From Planctomycetota bacterium (GTDB taxonomy: Bacteria; Planctomycetota; Phycisphaerae; WQYP01): DNA of 58,448 nucleotides. Where the stretch lies: positions 1 to 58,448 of the forward strand of contig JAKBAC010000003.1 in NCBI GenBank assembly GCA_021809365.1, in the 5' to 3' direction. Below are positions 45,400 through 55,500 of the stretch, in pieces. Position 1 is the stretch's first letter, and every line of letters begins with the position of its first letter. The translations under genes and the position numbers were made by a program. The notes below the pieces were generated by a model, which was given only the letters and a program-made list of their open reading frames with translations, had not been told where the DNA came from and ran no database searches.

Positions 45400-46929
45400 A
45401 TGACGTCGGCCATCCATCATGTGCACCTCTTTGCTTCGCACAGCGTCGCCAGTGAACCACTGGAAACGGCGGCTTTACTGGCGGTGTTCGGGATATTAAG
45501 TCTAATTGCGGTTTTGTCCAGCCGGGCGGCTGATCGGATCGGCGTACCGGCGGTATTGCTTTTGCTGGTGCTGGGAATGCTGGCCGGGCCGGAAGGTTTT
45601 GCGGGCATTCACTTTCAGAATTTTCATTTCGCGTTCCGCCTCGGCACCATGGCGCTGATTTTGATCTTGTTTGAGGGCGGCCTGACCACCCCATTGCGCG
45701 CGGTCAAATCCGTGCTGTTCCCAGCCTCATTGCTGGCCACGGTGGGCGTCACGCTCACGGCGGTCATCATTGCATGGTCCGGACATCTCATGGGGCTGAA
45801 CTGGCCGGAAGCCATGCTGATCGGGGCGGTGGTGTCATCGACGGATGCGGCGGCCGTTTTTTCCGTGCTGCATGCGGGGCGTCTGCGACTCAAGCCGCGA
45901 TTGTCGCGAACTTTGGAAGTGGAATCGTGCATCAATGATCCCATGGCGGTAATCCTGACCACGATAGTCATTGAGTCACTTTCGCAACAACAGCCGGCCA
46001 TTGGATGGATGCTTATGCAGGTGCCGATCCAACTGGTTGTCGGTGGAATTGTGGGGGCTTTATTGGGTGTGGCGGCCCGATATATTCTCCGGCGAATGCC
46101 GCTGCCGAGCACCGGGCTGATTCCGGCGTTTACTCTGGCGATGGCCATATTGTCTTATGGATCCGCGACGATTCTTCAAGGCAGCGGGTTTCTGGCGGTG
46201 TACGCCACGGCATTGTTCATGGATGCATCAAGTCTGCCTTTCCGCAGCGGGTTACTGCGTGTGCATTCGGCCCTGGCATGGCTGGGGCAGATTGGAATGT
46301 TTTTAATGCTGGGACTTCTGATTCTGCCATCCCAGTTGGCACACGTTACATGGATCGGCTTGGGAATCGCGATGATTCTGGCGCTGTTTGCCCGGCCCGT
46401 GGCGGTGGCGGCGTGTCTGCTGCCACTGCGGTTTTCCATCGTGGAAACACTTTATATCGGTTGGACGGGGCTGCGCGGAGCGGTGCCGATTATTCTGGCG
46501 ACATTTCCCATGATGGCCCATCTGCCCGGCTCGCAGAGCGTTTTTACCATCGTCTTTTTTGTGGTGGTGGTCAACACCCTGATTCCCGGTGCCACAATCC
46601 GCTGGGTTACGCGCAAACTGGGTCTGGGTCAGGAGGAAAAGCCATCCCCGGAGGCGGTGCTGGAAATCAACTCGGGGCGTCCGCTGGGCGGGGAACTGGT
46701 ATCATTTTTAATTGAACCATCCGCCGCGGTATGCGGTGCGGCCCTGCGTGAACTGGAATTTCCCACCGGAGCCAGCGTGATGCTGATTGTACGCAGCGAT
46801 CAACTCATTGCGCCACGCGGGGATACGGTTTTGCAAATCGGTGACCATGTCTACATGTTTTTCAAGAATCAGGATCGTCCGCTTATGGATCTGCTTTTCG
46901 GTAGACCGGAGAATGATGCATACTCGTAA
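45400..46929 (+). CDS. CPA1-type cation/proton antiporter with C-terminal RCK_C domain (NhaP2/CvrA-like)
   Basis: This 509-residue protein has 12-13 membrane helices and belongs to the monovalent cation:proton antiporter-1 family. The key motifs are GAVVSSTDAAAVFSVL in TM5 and LEVESCINDPMAVILTTIV with the ion-binding Asn-Asp. TM11 has GWTGLRGAVPIILATFP. A C-terminal TrkA_C/RCK_C domain (about 420-495: GGELVSFLIEPSAAVCGAAL and onward) is as in NhaP2/CvrA potassium/proton antiporters and suggests nucleotide regulation. ATG 45400 has AGGA 8 nt upstream; the longer frame lacks support. The 3' end overlaps the converging NuoN-like gene by 47 bp. Confidence 0.92.
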   Translation: MTSAIHHVHLFASHSVASEPLETAALLAVFGILSLIAVLSSRAADRIGVPAVLLLLVLGMLAGPEGFAGIHFQNFHFAFRLGTMALILILFEGGLTTPLRAVKSVLFPASLLATVGVTLTAVIIAWSGHLMGLNWPEAMLIGAVVSSTDAAAVFSVLHAGRLRLKPRLSRTLEVESCINDPMAVILTTIVIESLSQQQPAIGWMLMQVPIQLVVGGIVGALLGVAARYILRRMPLPSTGLIPAFTLAMAILSYGSATILQGSGFLAVYATALFMDASSLPFRSGLLRVHSALAWLGQIGMFLMLGLLILPSQLAHVTWIGLGIAMILALFARPVAVAACLLPLRFSIVETLYIGWTGLRGAVPIILATFPMMAHLPGSQSVFTIVFFVVVVNTLIPGATIRWVTRKLGLGQEEKPSPEAVLEINSGRPLGGELVSFLIEPSAAVCGAALRELEFPTGASVMLIVRSDQLIAPRGDTVLQIGDHVYMFFKNQDRPLMDLLFGRPENDAYS

Positions 46930-48409
46930 ATGATGAGGCCACGTTTTGAATCGGGTTATAGGCGCACAATGCGGCACCATTGACCACACTGGCCAGCAGC
47001 AGCAAGGCCAATGGCACCAGTTCCATCCGCCGCGCCCGCCGCGGCTTTTTAACCGCCTCGGTCACGTTGACCGCGGGTTCCGCCATCGGCGCGCAGGCGT
47101 AAGCCGCAACGCGCAGGGCGGCCACGCCGGCCAGGGCAATGCTAAGCACATCGAGCGCCAATATTCCGCCGGTTTCCATGACCGATCCATATCCGATCAC
47201 ACGGAATAACTCCATACGGTCAATAAAACCCATGGTCGGCGGCAGGCCAGCGAGTGATAACAATGCCAATATCAGCACCAGTGTGCTTAAAACTTTCGTG
47301 CGGGCAAACTCCGGCAACTGCTCAAGCGTCCACGGCTTTTCACCACCCGCAATTCCCAATGCCAGTCCCGCCGCCAGACCGGCGGTCAATGCGTACATGG
47401 CCAGGCATCCGACCAGCTTGGCAACCAGGCCGAAGTGAAAGGGGCCCGCCGCACTAACCGCAACAAGCGTGGTTGCCGCCAGAATTCCTATCATATTTCC
47501 CGCGATACCGGCAAGATCGGATTGCCGCAGCGCCTTGATCCCGTACGCCACCACCGCGGCAATGCCCAGGCCCGTCAACACCCTGACCACCACATCCGCT
47601 GCCGCCGGATCAGTTAAATAAAGCCCGCGCAACACCCGCAGCAACTCCGCCATGGAGCCGACAAAGGGCACCAGCGGTAAAACAAACGCCAGGTCCAGTG
47701 GCTGCTTCCGCGTGGCATCACCAAACCACCAGACCAGCGGCACAACGCCAACCCAGTAAATCATGGGAAGCAGAAAAAGCACGATCAGCAATCCGTGCCA
47801 TGAAAAATTTACACCATGCCGCGCAACGACCACCGCATGCGCGATGGTCGTATGCCGCAGCACCAGAAGCGCCAGGAGCATCATAGCCAGACATCCCGCC
47901 AGTGTTCGATTGGCCAGCCGCTCCAACGGCCCTGGTTCCCAACCGTATGCCGACCATGCCAGCAGCGGTATTGTTGCCAGCAGCATACAGCAGGCGGATG
48001 CGGAAAAATCCGCAGCCATCGGCAGCAGACTCCAACCGCAAACACTCAACGTGAACAGCAGGCACAACCTGCCGTCGTCCCGCCCTGAATAATAGCGCAG
48101 ACGCCGCAGCATCATCGCGGCTGTTGCGATCAGCAAAATACTCAATGAGAGAATCCACCCCATGGAATCAAACACCAGCCAGGACGGCAGGGAGACCGTG
48201 CCTGCACCACCGGCGGACAATATGGAATAATTCCACAAGTGCGCCAGAGTGGCCACCACAAGCCCGGAAAAGCAGATCATGACCGCCGCGGATCTGTGCC
48301 GCACTGGATGCACATTCACCGTCATTGCCAAGGCAACAGCCGTCAGCAGCAGCACAATCTGTGGGCCCAATATTTCAAATCTCGTCCAGTTCAGGTGATT
48401 CGCTCCCAT
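46883..48409 (-). CDS. NuoN-like antiporter-type membrane protein, divergent
   Basis: This 508-residue protein has about 14 membrane helices in the pattern of complex I subunit N, including LSLAGLPPTMGFIDRMELFR near the C-terminus. The conserved Lys of that motif (GFxxK) is Arg here. The TM5 glutamate (usually GLELLSLPLY) is lost: the aligned stretch reads CCMLLATIPLLAWS with Leu. The HxWxPD motif before the broken helix is replaced by VPLVWWFGDATRK. It therefore likely keeps the fold but not the proton path. It is the last gene of an L-M-N trio, 24 bp after the M-like gene. Name given by position and similarity, hence low certainty of function. Confidence 0.75.
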   Translation of the reverse strand: MGANHLNWTRFEILGPQIVLLLTAVALAMTVNVHPVRHRSAAVMICFSGLVVATLAHLWNYSILSAGGAGTVSLPSWLVFDSMGWILSLSILLIATAAMMLRRLRYYSGRDDGRLCLLFTLSVCGWSLLPMAADFSASACCMLLATIPLLAWSAYGWEPGPLERLANRTLAGCLAMMLLALLVLRHTTIAHAVVVARHGVNFSWHGLLIVLFLLPMIYWVGVVPLVWWFGDATRKQPLDLAFVLPLVPFVGSMAELLRVLRGLYLTDPAAADVVVRVLTGLGIAAVVAYGIKALRQSDLAGIAGNMIGILAATTLVAVSAAGPFHFGLVAKLVGCLAMYALTAGLAAGLALGIAGGEKPWTLEQLPEFARTKVLSTLVLILALLSLAGLPPTMGFIDRMELFRVIGYGSVMETGGILALDVLSIALAGVAALRVAAYACAPMAEPAVNVTEAVKKPRRARRMELVPLALLLLASVVNGAALCAYNPIQNVASSFTSMHHSPVYRKADP

Positions 48410-48433
48410 TCATCAAAAACAATTGCGCCAATC

Positions 48434-50011
48434 CTAATGGCCGGTACCAGGTAAGGCCCGCACAAGACCATGCAGCACAGGTGCCATGGGCGTTAAAACC
48501 AGCAGCGTGGGCAAAATTCCACCCGCGACCAATGCGATCAACATCGGGAGAAAAACCAGCCGCTCCCGCACCGACAATGCGTGAAAGTGCTGACACTCCG
48601 GGCGCACGGGGCCGAAGAACATGCGTTCAATGGTCCATAATAATGCCGCCGCCAGAAGTACCATGCCGACACACATCACCACCGCCGCCGACAAAAGACT
48701 GCGGTTCAAAAATATATCGCTGACGGAGCCGGCGGCCGCGGCATGAAACACGCCCATGATGGTCAGCAGATCACCGTTGAATATGATGAACCCCGGCAAG
48801 GCCAGCGCCGCCATAAATCCGACCATGGAAAATATAAAATAGTCCGGCATCAGATGCGCCAGGCCGCCCAAGCGGGTCAAATCCCGATGGTTGGCCCGAA
48901 TTTCAATAACATGGCTGATCCACAAGAGCGCCAGGCCGACCAGCGGAGCACCCAGAGTTAAAAGGGTAGCACCATCCATGGCGATCACATTTCCCGCCGC
49001 AACACCCAACAAAAGGAAACCGGCCTGCACCACCAGCCAATAGGCAATGACCCGACGGAAATCACTTTGCGCCAAACAGCATAGCGTGCCATAAGCCACC
49101 CCCGCCGCTCCCACGATCACCAGGGTATTCTGCCAGATCACCAACTGCGCTGGAAAGACGGCTACCACAATGCGTTCCAATGTGTAGCCCGCCAGAACCA
49201 ATTGCGCGCCGATGACCAACATCGCGGATGGCGCTCCGGCCTCCGCCAGGGCATCCGGCAGCCAGAAATGCAATCCCGCCACGCCCAGCCTGATTCCCAC
49301 AGCCAGCATCACCAACCAAAATGCAATGTCACTCCAGGTGCTCGCAGGCCCCAGCGCTCTGCCAAGCAAAGGATGCGAGGCAATTTTCATAAAATCCAGC
49401 GTTCCATTCCCTACGCCGGTTGCGCCGCGCGTTGCAAGGTTGATTAAAATGCACGCCGCCAGCAGCGCTGCGGAACCTGTTATCCAGAACAGCGCCAGCT
49501 TCATGGCCGCAGGCCGGCGGCGTGTGCCACCCCACACTCCCACCAGTAAGAAACAGGGAAACAATGACAGCGTACTGAGCAGATAAAATAGAAACAAGTC
49601 CATGCTCGCCGCCGCACCCACCACGCACCCCTCCAGCAACAGCAGCGCCACATAATAGCCTTTCACCTGCGCATTAACGCCGTAGCTGGCCATGATCGCC
49701 AGGAGGCTTATACCGCAGAGCACCAGCACCGTCACCATTGAAAACGCATCGACGCCAAGATGATAATGCACATTCAAATCCCGGAACCACAGCACGTTTT
49801 GCTGCAGCTGCGCCATGCCGCCGAATTGTGGAGACCAATTGAACAGCCGCGCCGCGGCCAGCGCAATAAGCATATTGCCACCGCTTACCGCCAACGCGCT
49901 ATAGCGAATCAGCTTCTGTCGGCTTAAGGGTAAAATGCCCAGCACAACCGAACCAATCACCGGCAAAACAATCAGCCAGGTGAGTATTGAACTGTATACA
50001 AAAGGTTTCAA
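48434..50011 (-). CDS. NuoM-like antiporter-type membrane protein, divergent
   Basis: This 525-residue protein has about 14 helices. The HFWLPDALAEAGAPSAMLV stretch (residues 248-266) clearly matches NuoM (HTWLPDAHVEAPTPVSVLL). The essential TM5 glutamate is missing: usual FWELMLIPMYLLIGIWGG reads LSTLSLFPCFLLVGVWGG, with Thr147 at the Glu place. The TM7 lysine is Arg241. These residues are required for proton pumping in studied complex I, so normal pumping is doubtful. Translation starts at TTG 50011 with AGGA about 9 nt upstream. It lies 48 bp after the L-like gene. Confidence 0.82.
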   Translation of the reverse strand: MKPFVYSSILTWLIVLPVIGSVVLGILPLSRQKLIRYSALAVSGGNMLIALAAARLFNWSPQFGGMAQLQQNVLWFRDLNVHYHLGVDAFSMVTVLVLCGISLLAIMASYGVNAQVKGYYVALLLLEGCVVGAAASMDLFLFYLLSTLSLFPCFLLVGVWGGTRRRPAAMKLALFWITGSAALLAACILINLATRGATGVGNGTLDFMKIASHPLLGRALGPASTWSDIAFWLVMLAVGIRLGVAGLHFWLPDALAEAGAPSAMLVIGAQLVLAGYTLERIVVAVFPAQLVIWQNTLVIVGAAGVAYGTLCCLAQSDFRRVIAYWLVVQAGFLLLGVAAGNVIAMDGATLLTLGAPLVGLALLWISHVIEIRANHRDLTRLGGLAHLMPDYFIFSMVGFMAALALPGFIIFNGDLLTIMGVFHAAAAGSVSDIFLNRSLLSAAVVMCVGMVLLAAALLWTIERMFFGPVRPECQHFHALSVRERLVFLPMLIALVAGGILPTLLVLTPMAPVLHGLVRALPGTGH

Positions 50012-50059
50012 ATCACGTTTTCCTGTTACGCCATTGCGATCGGGGCACGTCAGCCCCGA

Positions 50060-52180
50060 TCATGTTTTTTGGTGAATGACCGCCGCCAGCACCGCCGCCA
50101 CAATAACCAGAACCAGTCCGACCGTCACGTACAGGGCCGGATACACCCGCCGCAGTTGGCGCACCCGCTGGGCCATCCGCACCGCGAGTCCATCCAGCCG
50201 CTCCCAAAACGATGTATTCAACCCGTTTTCCGCAGCCGCCACAAGAATACTCGCCAGGCGAATGAGCACCGCCAGTGTCACCATCAGCCATTCCACCACC
50301 CAGCGATCCAAAAATGCCACAGCCCGCGCCACCAGGCGCACCGGGAATCCGATGAAGGCGATAAACAAATCGGGAAAGTACATGTCCGCGGTAAGCCAAC
50401 GATATACCAGATTCGGCCCCGGAAGCCGCCGCAACGACTGGGCACTCGCCATACCACCGGAATAAAATAATGCCACCAGCGCCAATGCCGTCGGCCCCAG
50501 CCATGCCAATGGTCGCAGCAGCATGCCGCTCAAACCAGCGGGAACGTGGGGCGTTCTCTGGCCGATCCCGGTCTGCATCAAATGCGTTAACAGCGCCGCC
50601 ATATCCACCAGCGGCTGGGCCGCGATCACCGCGCTAACCAGGATGATCAGCAACGGGAATGTTTGAACCGCCAGTTCGCCCCCTTCGCAAGGTTCTCCCC
50701 GCGACCTGCCACCGAAGACCAGCCACCACCAACGCGCCAACGCCAACGCGGTAACGTAGCATAGTACCACCGGCGACCAATACAAAAATCGGCCAAACTC
50801 ACCAATGGCCCAGCCGTAGGCATGAGCATGCAACAACCCGGCCCGCATCACCGCGGTCATGCCGAAGGAACCTGTGCCGGCCACTCCCAATACCAGCGCT
50901 CCGCTCACCGCCGCTGTTATCGGCAAACGCCGCCACACTCCGCCCAGCAGCGTCATATCACGTTGTCCACCCGTGGCGCGCAAGACTGTTCCAGCCGCCA
51001 GAAACAGTCCGCAGTACACCAATCCGATCAGCATCGCCCCCACCAAACCGGCCGCATAATCACCGGATCCAAAAAATAAAAAATTCAAACCGGTCTGTGC
51101 AATCAACAGCCAGGCCAATGTCCGTTTGATGTCTTTCTGTACCAGGGCAATCAGTGCGGCGCAAAACTGCGTCACGGCACCCATCATCGCGACCGTTAAC
51201 GCCGCATTCAAATTCAACAGCCCGGCCATGCGCGTCAATAGAAGTATCCCGCCCGCCGCCACCAGCGAACCGGAAATCATCGCGTTGCCGCCGGAAAATC
51301 CGGTGACAGTCTCTGGAACCCAGGTGTGAAATGGAAACTGCCCCGCCTGAACCAGAGCGCCCGCCAACAGACATACCCCGCCCAGGCTTTGCCAGGTCAG
51401 TCCCGGAAACAACCGCGCCATCCCCGCTACCAGCATTTCCCGCCCGGGTGTTGCCCCCAAAGCGGAAAGCTCGGTATGGCCGAAAAGAATCCGCTGCTCC
51501 ACCGCCGTTCCATGCAGCATAAAAATCGCGATGCCCATGAGAAAAAAGGCATTGCCGATCCAATGCGGAAGTAACAGCTTCCGCGCAATAGCCGTCTCTG
51601 GCGGACGGTTGCTCCAGGCCATGATGCACCAGCCCGCGCAGGCCGCCAATTGCAAAAAGAAATACGTCTCGAGCGCATTGATGGACAGGGCCGCCATCAG
51701 CAGGAAAAAGGCCATGAGATTGGTCAGCGCGAAGTAGGGCGGTCGAATATCGTTGGACTTCAATAAGCCCAGCGTATGAACCTGCGACATCAACAGGATC
51801 AGCAGGAACATCATAAAAAACGCGAGGCTAAGCGATCCACTGGAAATGCCCGCCTGGATGAGAATCGCCGTGCCCCCCTGGCCGGCGGCGGATATCGGAA
51901 TCCAGGAAAACGCCAACGCATGGGATTGGGATTGGCCGGGAATGCCCGCATGCTCCAGCCGCCGGATGATGGCCAGCATGGCCACCGCCAGCGCCGCCAG
52001 CAGCGAGCCGATGCTGATATAGGCCGCAGTGCGGGCTGATCGCCCCGGAGCGCCGGCGATAATCAAAAAACCGCCGAGCGCCATTCCGGCGGCCAGCAAC
52101 AAAATGGCGTTGGCATGCATCATCAAATTCAACGAATCCAAACACGGGGCCATTGCGAGATTGCCGAAAACCTTCCGCAT
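50060..52180 (-). CDS. NuoL-like antiporter-type membrane protein, divergent
   Basis: This protein is about 706 residues with some 15-16 helices and a C-terminal amphipathic helix plus final TM, as in NuoL. QFPFHTWVPETVTGFSGGNA matches the NuoL signature [20 protein letters not shown], and QKDIKRTLAW matches the helix 9-10 region. Key residues differ: TM5 Glu becomes Gln (FLQLAACAGWCIMAW against FWEGVGLCSYLLIGFW), the TM7 Lys becomes Gln, the TM8 His becomes Ser, and the FxSKD motif of TM12 is absent. The frame is open to 52225; ATG 52180 (GGGG upstream) or 52198 are the likely starts. It is the first gene of the trio. Confidence 0.82.
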   Translation of the reverse strand: MRKVFGNLAMAPCLDSLNLMMHANAILLLAAGMALGGFLIIAGAPGRSARTAAYISIGSLLAALAVAMLAIIRRLEHAGIPGQSQSHALAFSWIPISAAGQGGTAILIQAGISSGSLSLAFFMMFLLILLMSQVHTLGLLKSNDIRPPYFALTNLMAFFLLMAALSINALETYFFLQLAACAGWCIMAWSNRPPETAIARKLLLPHWIGNAFFLMGIAIFMLHGTAVEQRILFGHTELSALGATPGREMLVAGMARLFPGLTWQSLGGVCLLAGALVQAGQFPFHTWVPETVTGFSGGNAMISGSLVAAGGILLLTRMAGLLNLNAALTVAMMGAVTQFCAALIALVQKDIKRTLAWLLIAQTGLNFLFFGSGDYAAGLVGAMLIGLVYCGLFLAAGTVLRATGGQRDMTLLGGVWRRLPITAAVSGALVLGVAGTGSFGMTAVMRAGLLHAHAYGWAIGEFGRFLYWSPVVLCYVTALALARWWWLVFGGRSRGEPCEGGELAVQTFPLLIILVSAVIAAQPLVDMAALLTHLMQTGIGQRTPHVPAGLSGMLLRPLAWLGPTALALVALFYSGGMASAQSLRRLPGPNLVYRWLTADMYFPDLFIAFIGFPVRLVARAVAFLDRWVVEWLMVTLAVLIRLASILVAAAENGLNTSFWERLDGLAVRMAQRVRQLRRVYPALYVTVGLVLVIVAAVLAAVIHQKT

Positions 52181-52294
52181 CGCATCCCCGGGCAACATAT
52201 TAAAGTCTAATCCACAGCCGCCCAATCGGCTACCGACTTATTCGACGACTTACCGGTGCCGCATCTGTCCGGTGCGTATCCACTGCAGGCGTTG

Positions 52295-52440
52295 GGGTGC
52301 GCGACACTTTATGCGGGTATGGTTTTATCGCGCCGCAAACACGATATCCCGGAGCACCGTCATGGTAATGCGGTGCCGCTGGTCCGCGCGAGGGCTGACG
52401 GCACCGGGCTATCACCACGGTGCTTGGGGGTAATTTGGAT
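52295..52440. repeat. MITE-like family B, right-truncated copy
   Basis: GGGTGCGCGACACTTTATGC at the left end and both interior hairpins match the 6358 copy closely, in the same orientation. The right terminal repeat is missing. Its truncated edge lies 18 bp before the -35 box of the gltB promoter. It occupies the space between the divergent NuoL-like gene and gltB. Confidence 0.75.
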
Positions 52441-52457
52441 TGGGCGGGCAACAGTAT

Positions 52458-52486
52458 TTGATACATGGGCTTCTCAATAGTAGAAT
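52458..52486 (+). promoter_or_regulatory. Probable sigma-70 promoter of gltBD
   Basis: TTGATA (52458-52463) and TAGAAT (52481-52486) are 17 bp apart, each with one mismatch to consensus, 70 bp before the gltB ATG. A small hairpin (TGCGAT/ATCGCA, about 52495-52515) lies in the leader. Confidence 0.6.
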
Positions 52487-52555
52487 AAGGGACTTGCGAT
52501 TTAACAGGTATCGCAGGGTGGCGGTAGTTTTTTGAAGCGAGGGTATGCCCTAGCC

Positions 52556-55500
52556 ATGGAGGTTTGCAAGTTGGAACAACATGAAGCAGCCGGATTCAAA
52601 CCTGGCAAGGTGGGTCTTTATGACCCACAATTTGAACATGACAGTTGCGGTGTCGGCTTTATTGCCCATATTAAAGGCCGCAATCGGCCCGGTATTGTCT
52701 CCGATGCTCTTACCATGCTGGAAAACATGGAGCATCGCGGTGCATGCGGGTGTGAGGAAAACACCGGTGACGGTGCCGGCATTTTAACCGGCCTGCCCCA
52801 TGAATTTCTGGTGAAGGTCGCCAAACGGGATGCCAATATCACCCTTCCACCGGCTGGAACCTACGGCACGGGCATCATATTTTTACCATCGGATAATGAA
52901 CAGCGGGCCTGGTGCGAGAAAGCTTTCGCCGATGCAATTTCAAGCCGCAAGCTGCAATTGCTGGGCTGGCGGAATGTGCCCGTGGATAACAGCATGATCG
53001 GCCATTCGGCCAAACGCACCGAACCGCGGATGCGGATGATCTTCATCAGCGGCCCGGCGGACATGGATCAGCGCCGGCTGGATCGGGAACTTTATGTTGT
53101 CCGTAAGCAGGTCACCCAGGCGGTTCGCGCGCTGGAGTTACCGCAGTCCGATTATTTTTACGTTTGCAGTCTTTCCACGACGGTACTGATCTACAAGGGG
53201 CAGCTTACCTCCGCGCAGGTACGGGCTTACTTCCGCGCCGACCTGCTGGATCCCGATTATCACACGCACCTGGCGTTGGTACATTCACGCTTCAGCACCA
53301 ATACCTTTCCTTCATGGAGCCGGGCGCAGCCGATGCGTTTCATGGCCCATAACGGCGAAATCAATACCCGGCGCGGCAATAGCAACTGGATGCACGCCCG
53401 CGAGGGGATGTTCGCCGGCGGACCGTTCGGCCAGGAGGTGGCGCTGATTAAGCCGGTCATTGAAGGCGATTCTTCAGATTCGGGAGAATTTGACAATTGC
53501 CTTGAAATGCTTGTGCAAAATGGCCGCTCGCTGCCGCACGCCGTGATGATGATGATTCCGGAAGCCTGGCAGAATCATGAATCCATGGACCCGCGCCGCC
53601 GGGCATTTTATGAATACCACTCGTGCATGATGGAACCATGGGACGGGCCGGCATCGGTGGCATTTACCGATGGGCATCTCATGGGCGCGGTGCTGGACCG
53701 TAACGGTCTGCGCCCCAGCCGGTACTATGTCACGAAAGATGACATGGTGGTCATGTCCAGCGAAGTCGGCGTCCTGCCGATACCACCTGAAAATGTCGCC
53801 CGGAAGGGGCGGCTGCAACCCGGGCGCATGTTTCTGGTGGATTTCCATCAGGGGCGCATTATTGACGACTCGGAGATCAAAGCCGCTCTGGCCGCGGAGC
53901 ATCCTTATGGCCAGTGGCTGCGCGAACAGCGTCTCACGCTTGATGAGCTACCGGTGCCCGCAAAAATTCCGGGCTTTGAACCCGATACGCTGCTGACCCG
54001 GGCGCAGTGTCTGGGATATACCACAGAAGACCTGATGAAACTGCTTATACCCATGGCCACCAACGGCCTTGAGCCGATTGGTTCGATGGGCAACGATGCG
54101 GCGCTGGCGTGTCTAAGCGATCAGCCGCGGCTGGTGTACGATTACTTCAAGCAATCTTTTGCCCAGGTAACCAATCCGCCGCTGGATTCCGACAAAGAAT
54201 ATATTGTCATGAGTCTGGAGAGTTATATCGGCCCCGAGCGGAACCTTCTGGAGGCGGCACCTGAACATTGCCACCGCCTGTGGCTGCCGCAGCCGATTCT
54301 CACCAACGGTGAACTGGCTAAATTGAAAACTTTGAATCACCGCAACTGGAAAACGCGTACGATTGATGCGGTATTTGATCGTAACGGCGGCGAAAACGCC
54401 ATGACCGATGCGCTGGATCGTATCTGCCGGGAAACATCCCAAGCCATTGACCAGGGTTATCCCCTGGTTGTGCTGACCGACCGTGGCATGGATGAAACGC
54501 ATGTCGCATTGCCGGCCCTGCTGGCATGTGGTGCCGTCCACCATCATCTGGTGCGGCACGGCACACGTACCCGCGTGGGCCTGATCCTGGAAACAGGCGA
54601 AGCGCGGGAAGTACACCATCATGCCATGCTGATCGGCTATGGGGCCGATGCAATTAATCCCTATCTGGCGTTTGAAACGCTGTGGAATCTTCGCCGGGAT
54701 GGATTGATTGATTCCGCAATTGACGATGACAAGCTCATCAAAAACTATATCAAAGCCCTGGGCAAAGGTCTCTTCAAAGTAATGAGCAAAATGGGCATCT
54801 CCACGTTGCAGAGCTACAAGGGCGCTCAGATTTTTGAAGGCATCGGCCTGCATCGCAATGTCATTGACCGCTGCTTTGTCGGCACATCGTCAAGAATTGA
54901 CGGCGTGGATTTCCCGGTGCTCACACGCGAGGCGCTTCGGCGACACGCCATCGGCTATCCACATGAAAAAGGCGAGGTACGCCTGCAGGTGCTGCCCGAA
55001 GGCGGACAGTATGCCTGGAGAAAAAATGGCGAACAGCATCTGCTGAATCCGGAATCCATCGCCAGCCTGCAGGAAGCCGCCCGCGGCAACAGCCGCGAGG
55101 CATACGCCCGGTATGCCAAGCTCATCAATGAACAAAGCGGTCACCTCTGCACGCTGCGCGGATTGTTCAAGCTGAAAGCCGGCGATGCGCCGGTGATGCT
55201 TGCGGAGGTGGAACCCGCCAGTGAGATTGTCAAACGGTTTGCCACCGGTGCCATGAGTCTGGGATCCATTTCGCCCGAAGCGCATGAAAGCATGGCCATT
55301 GCAATGAACCGTATCGGCGGCAAATCCAACACCGGCGAAGGTGGTGAGGATGCCCGGCGATTCAAACGCGACGCCAATGGGGACTCGCGCCGTTCAGCCA
55401 TCAAGCAGGTGGCCAGCGCCCGCTTTGGCGTCACGATCAATTATCTGACCAATGCGGATGAATTGCAGATTAAAATGGCGCAGGGTGCCAAGCCCGGCGA

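Noticed and set aside
54113..54853. Long antisense frames inside gltB (also 52613-53902 and 56336-56986)
   Set aside because: Shadow frames of a strongly conserved gene.
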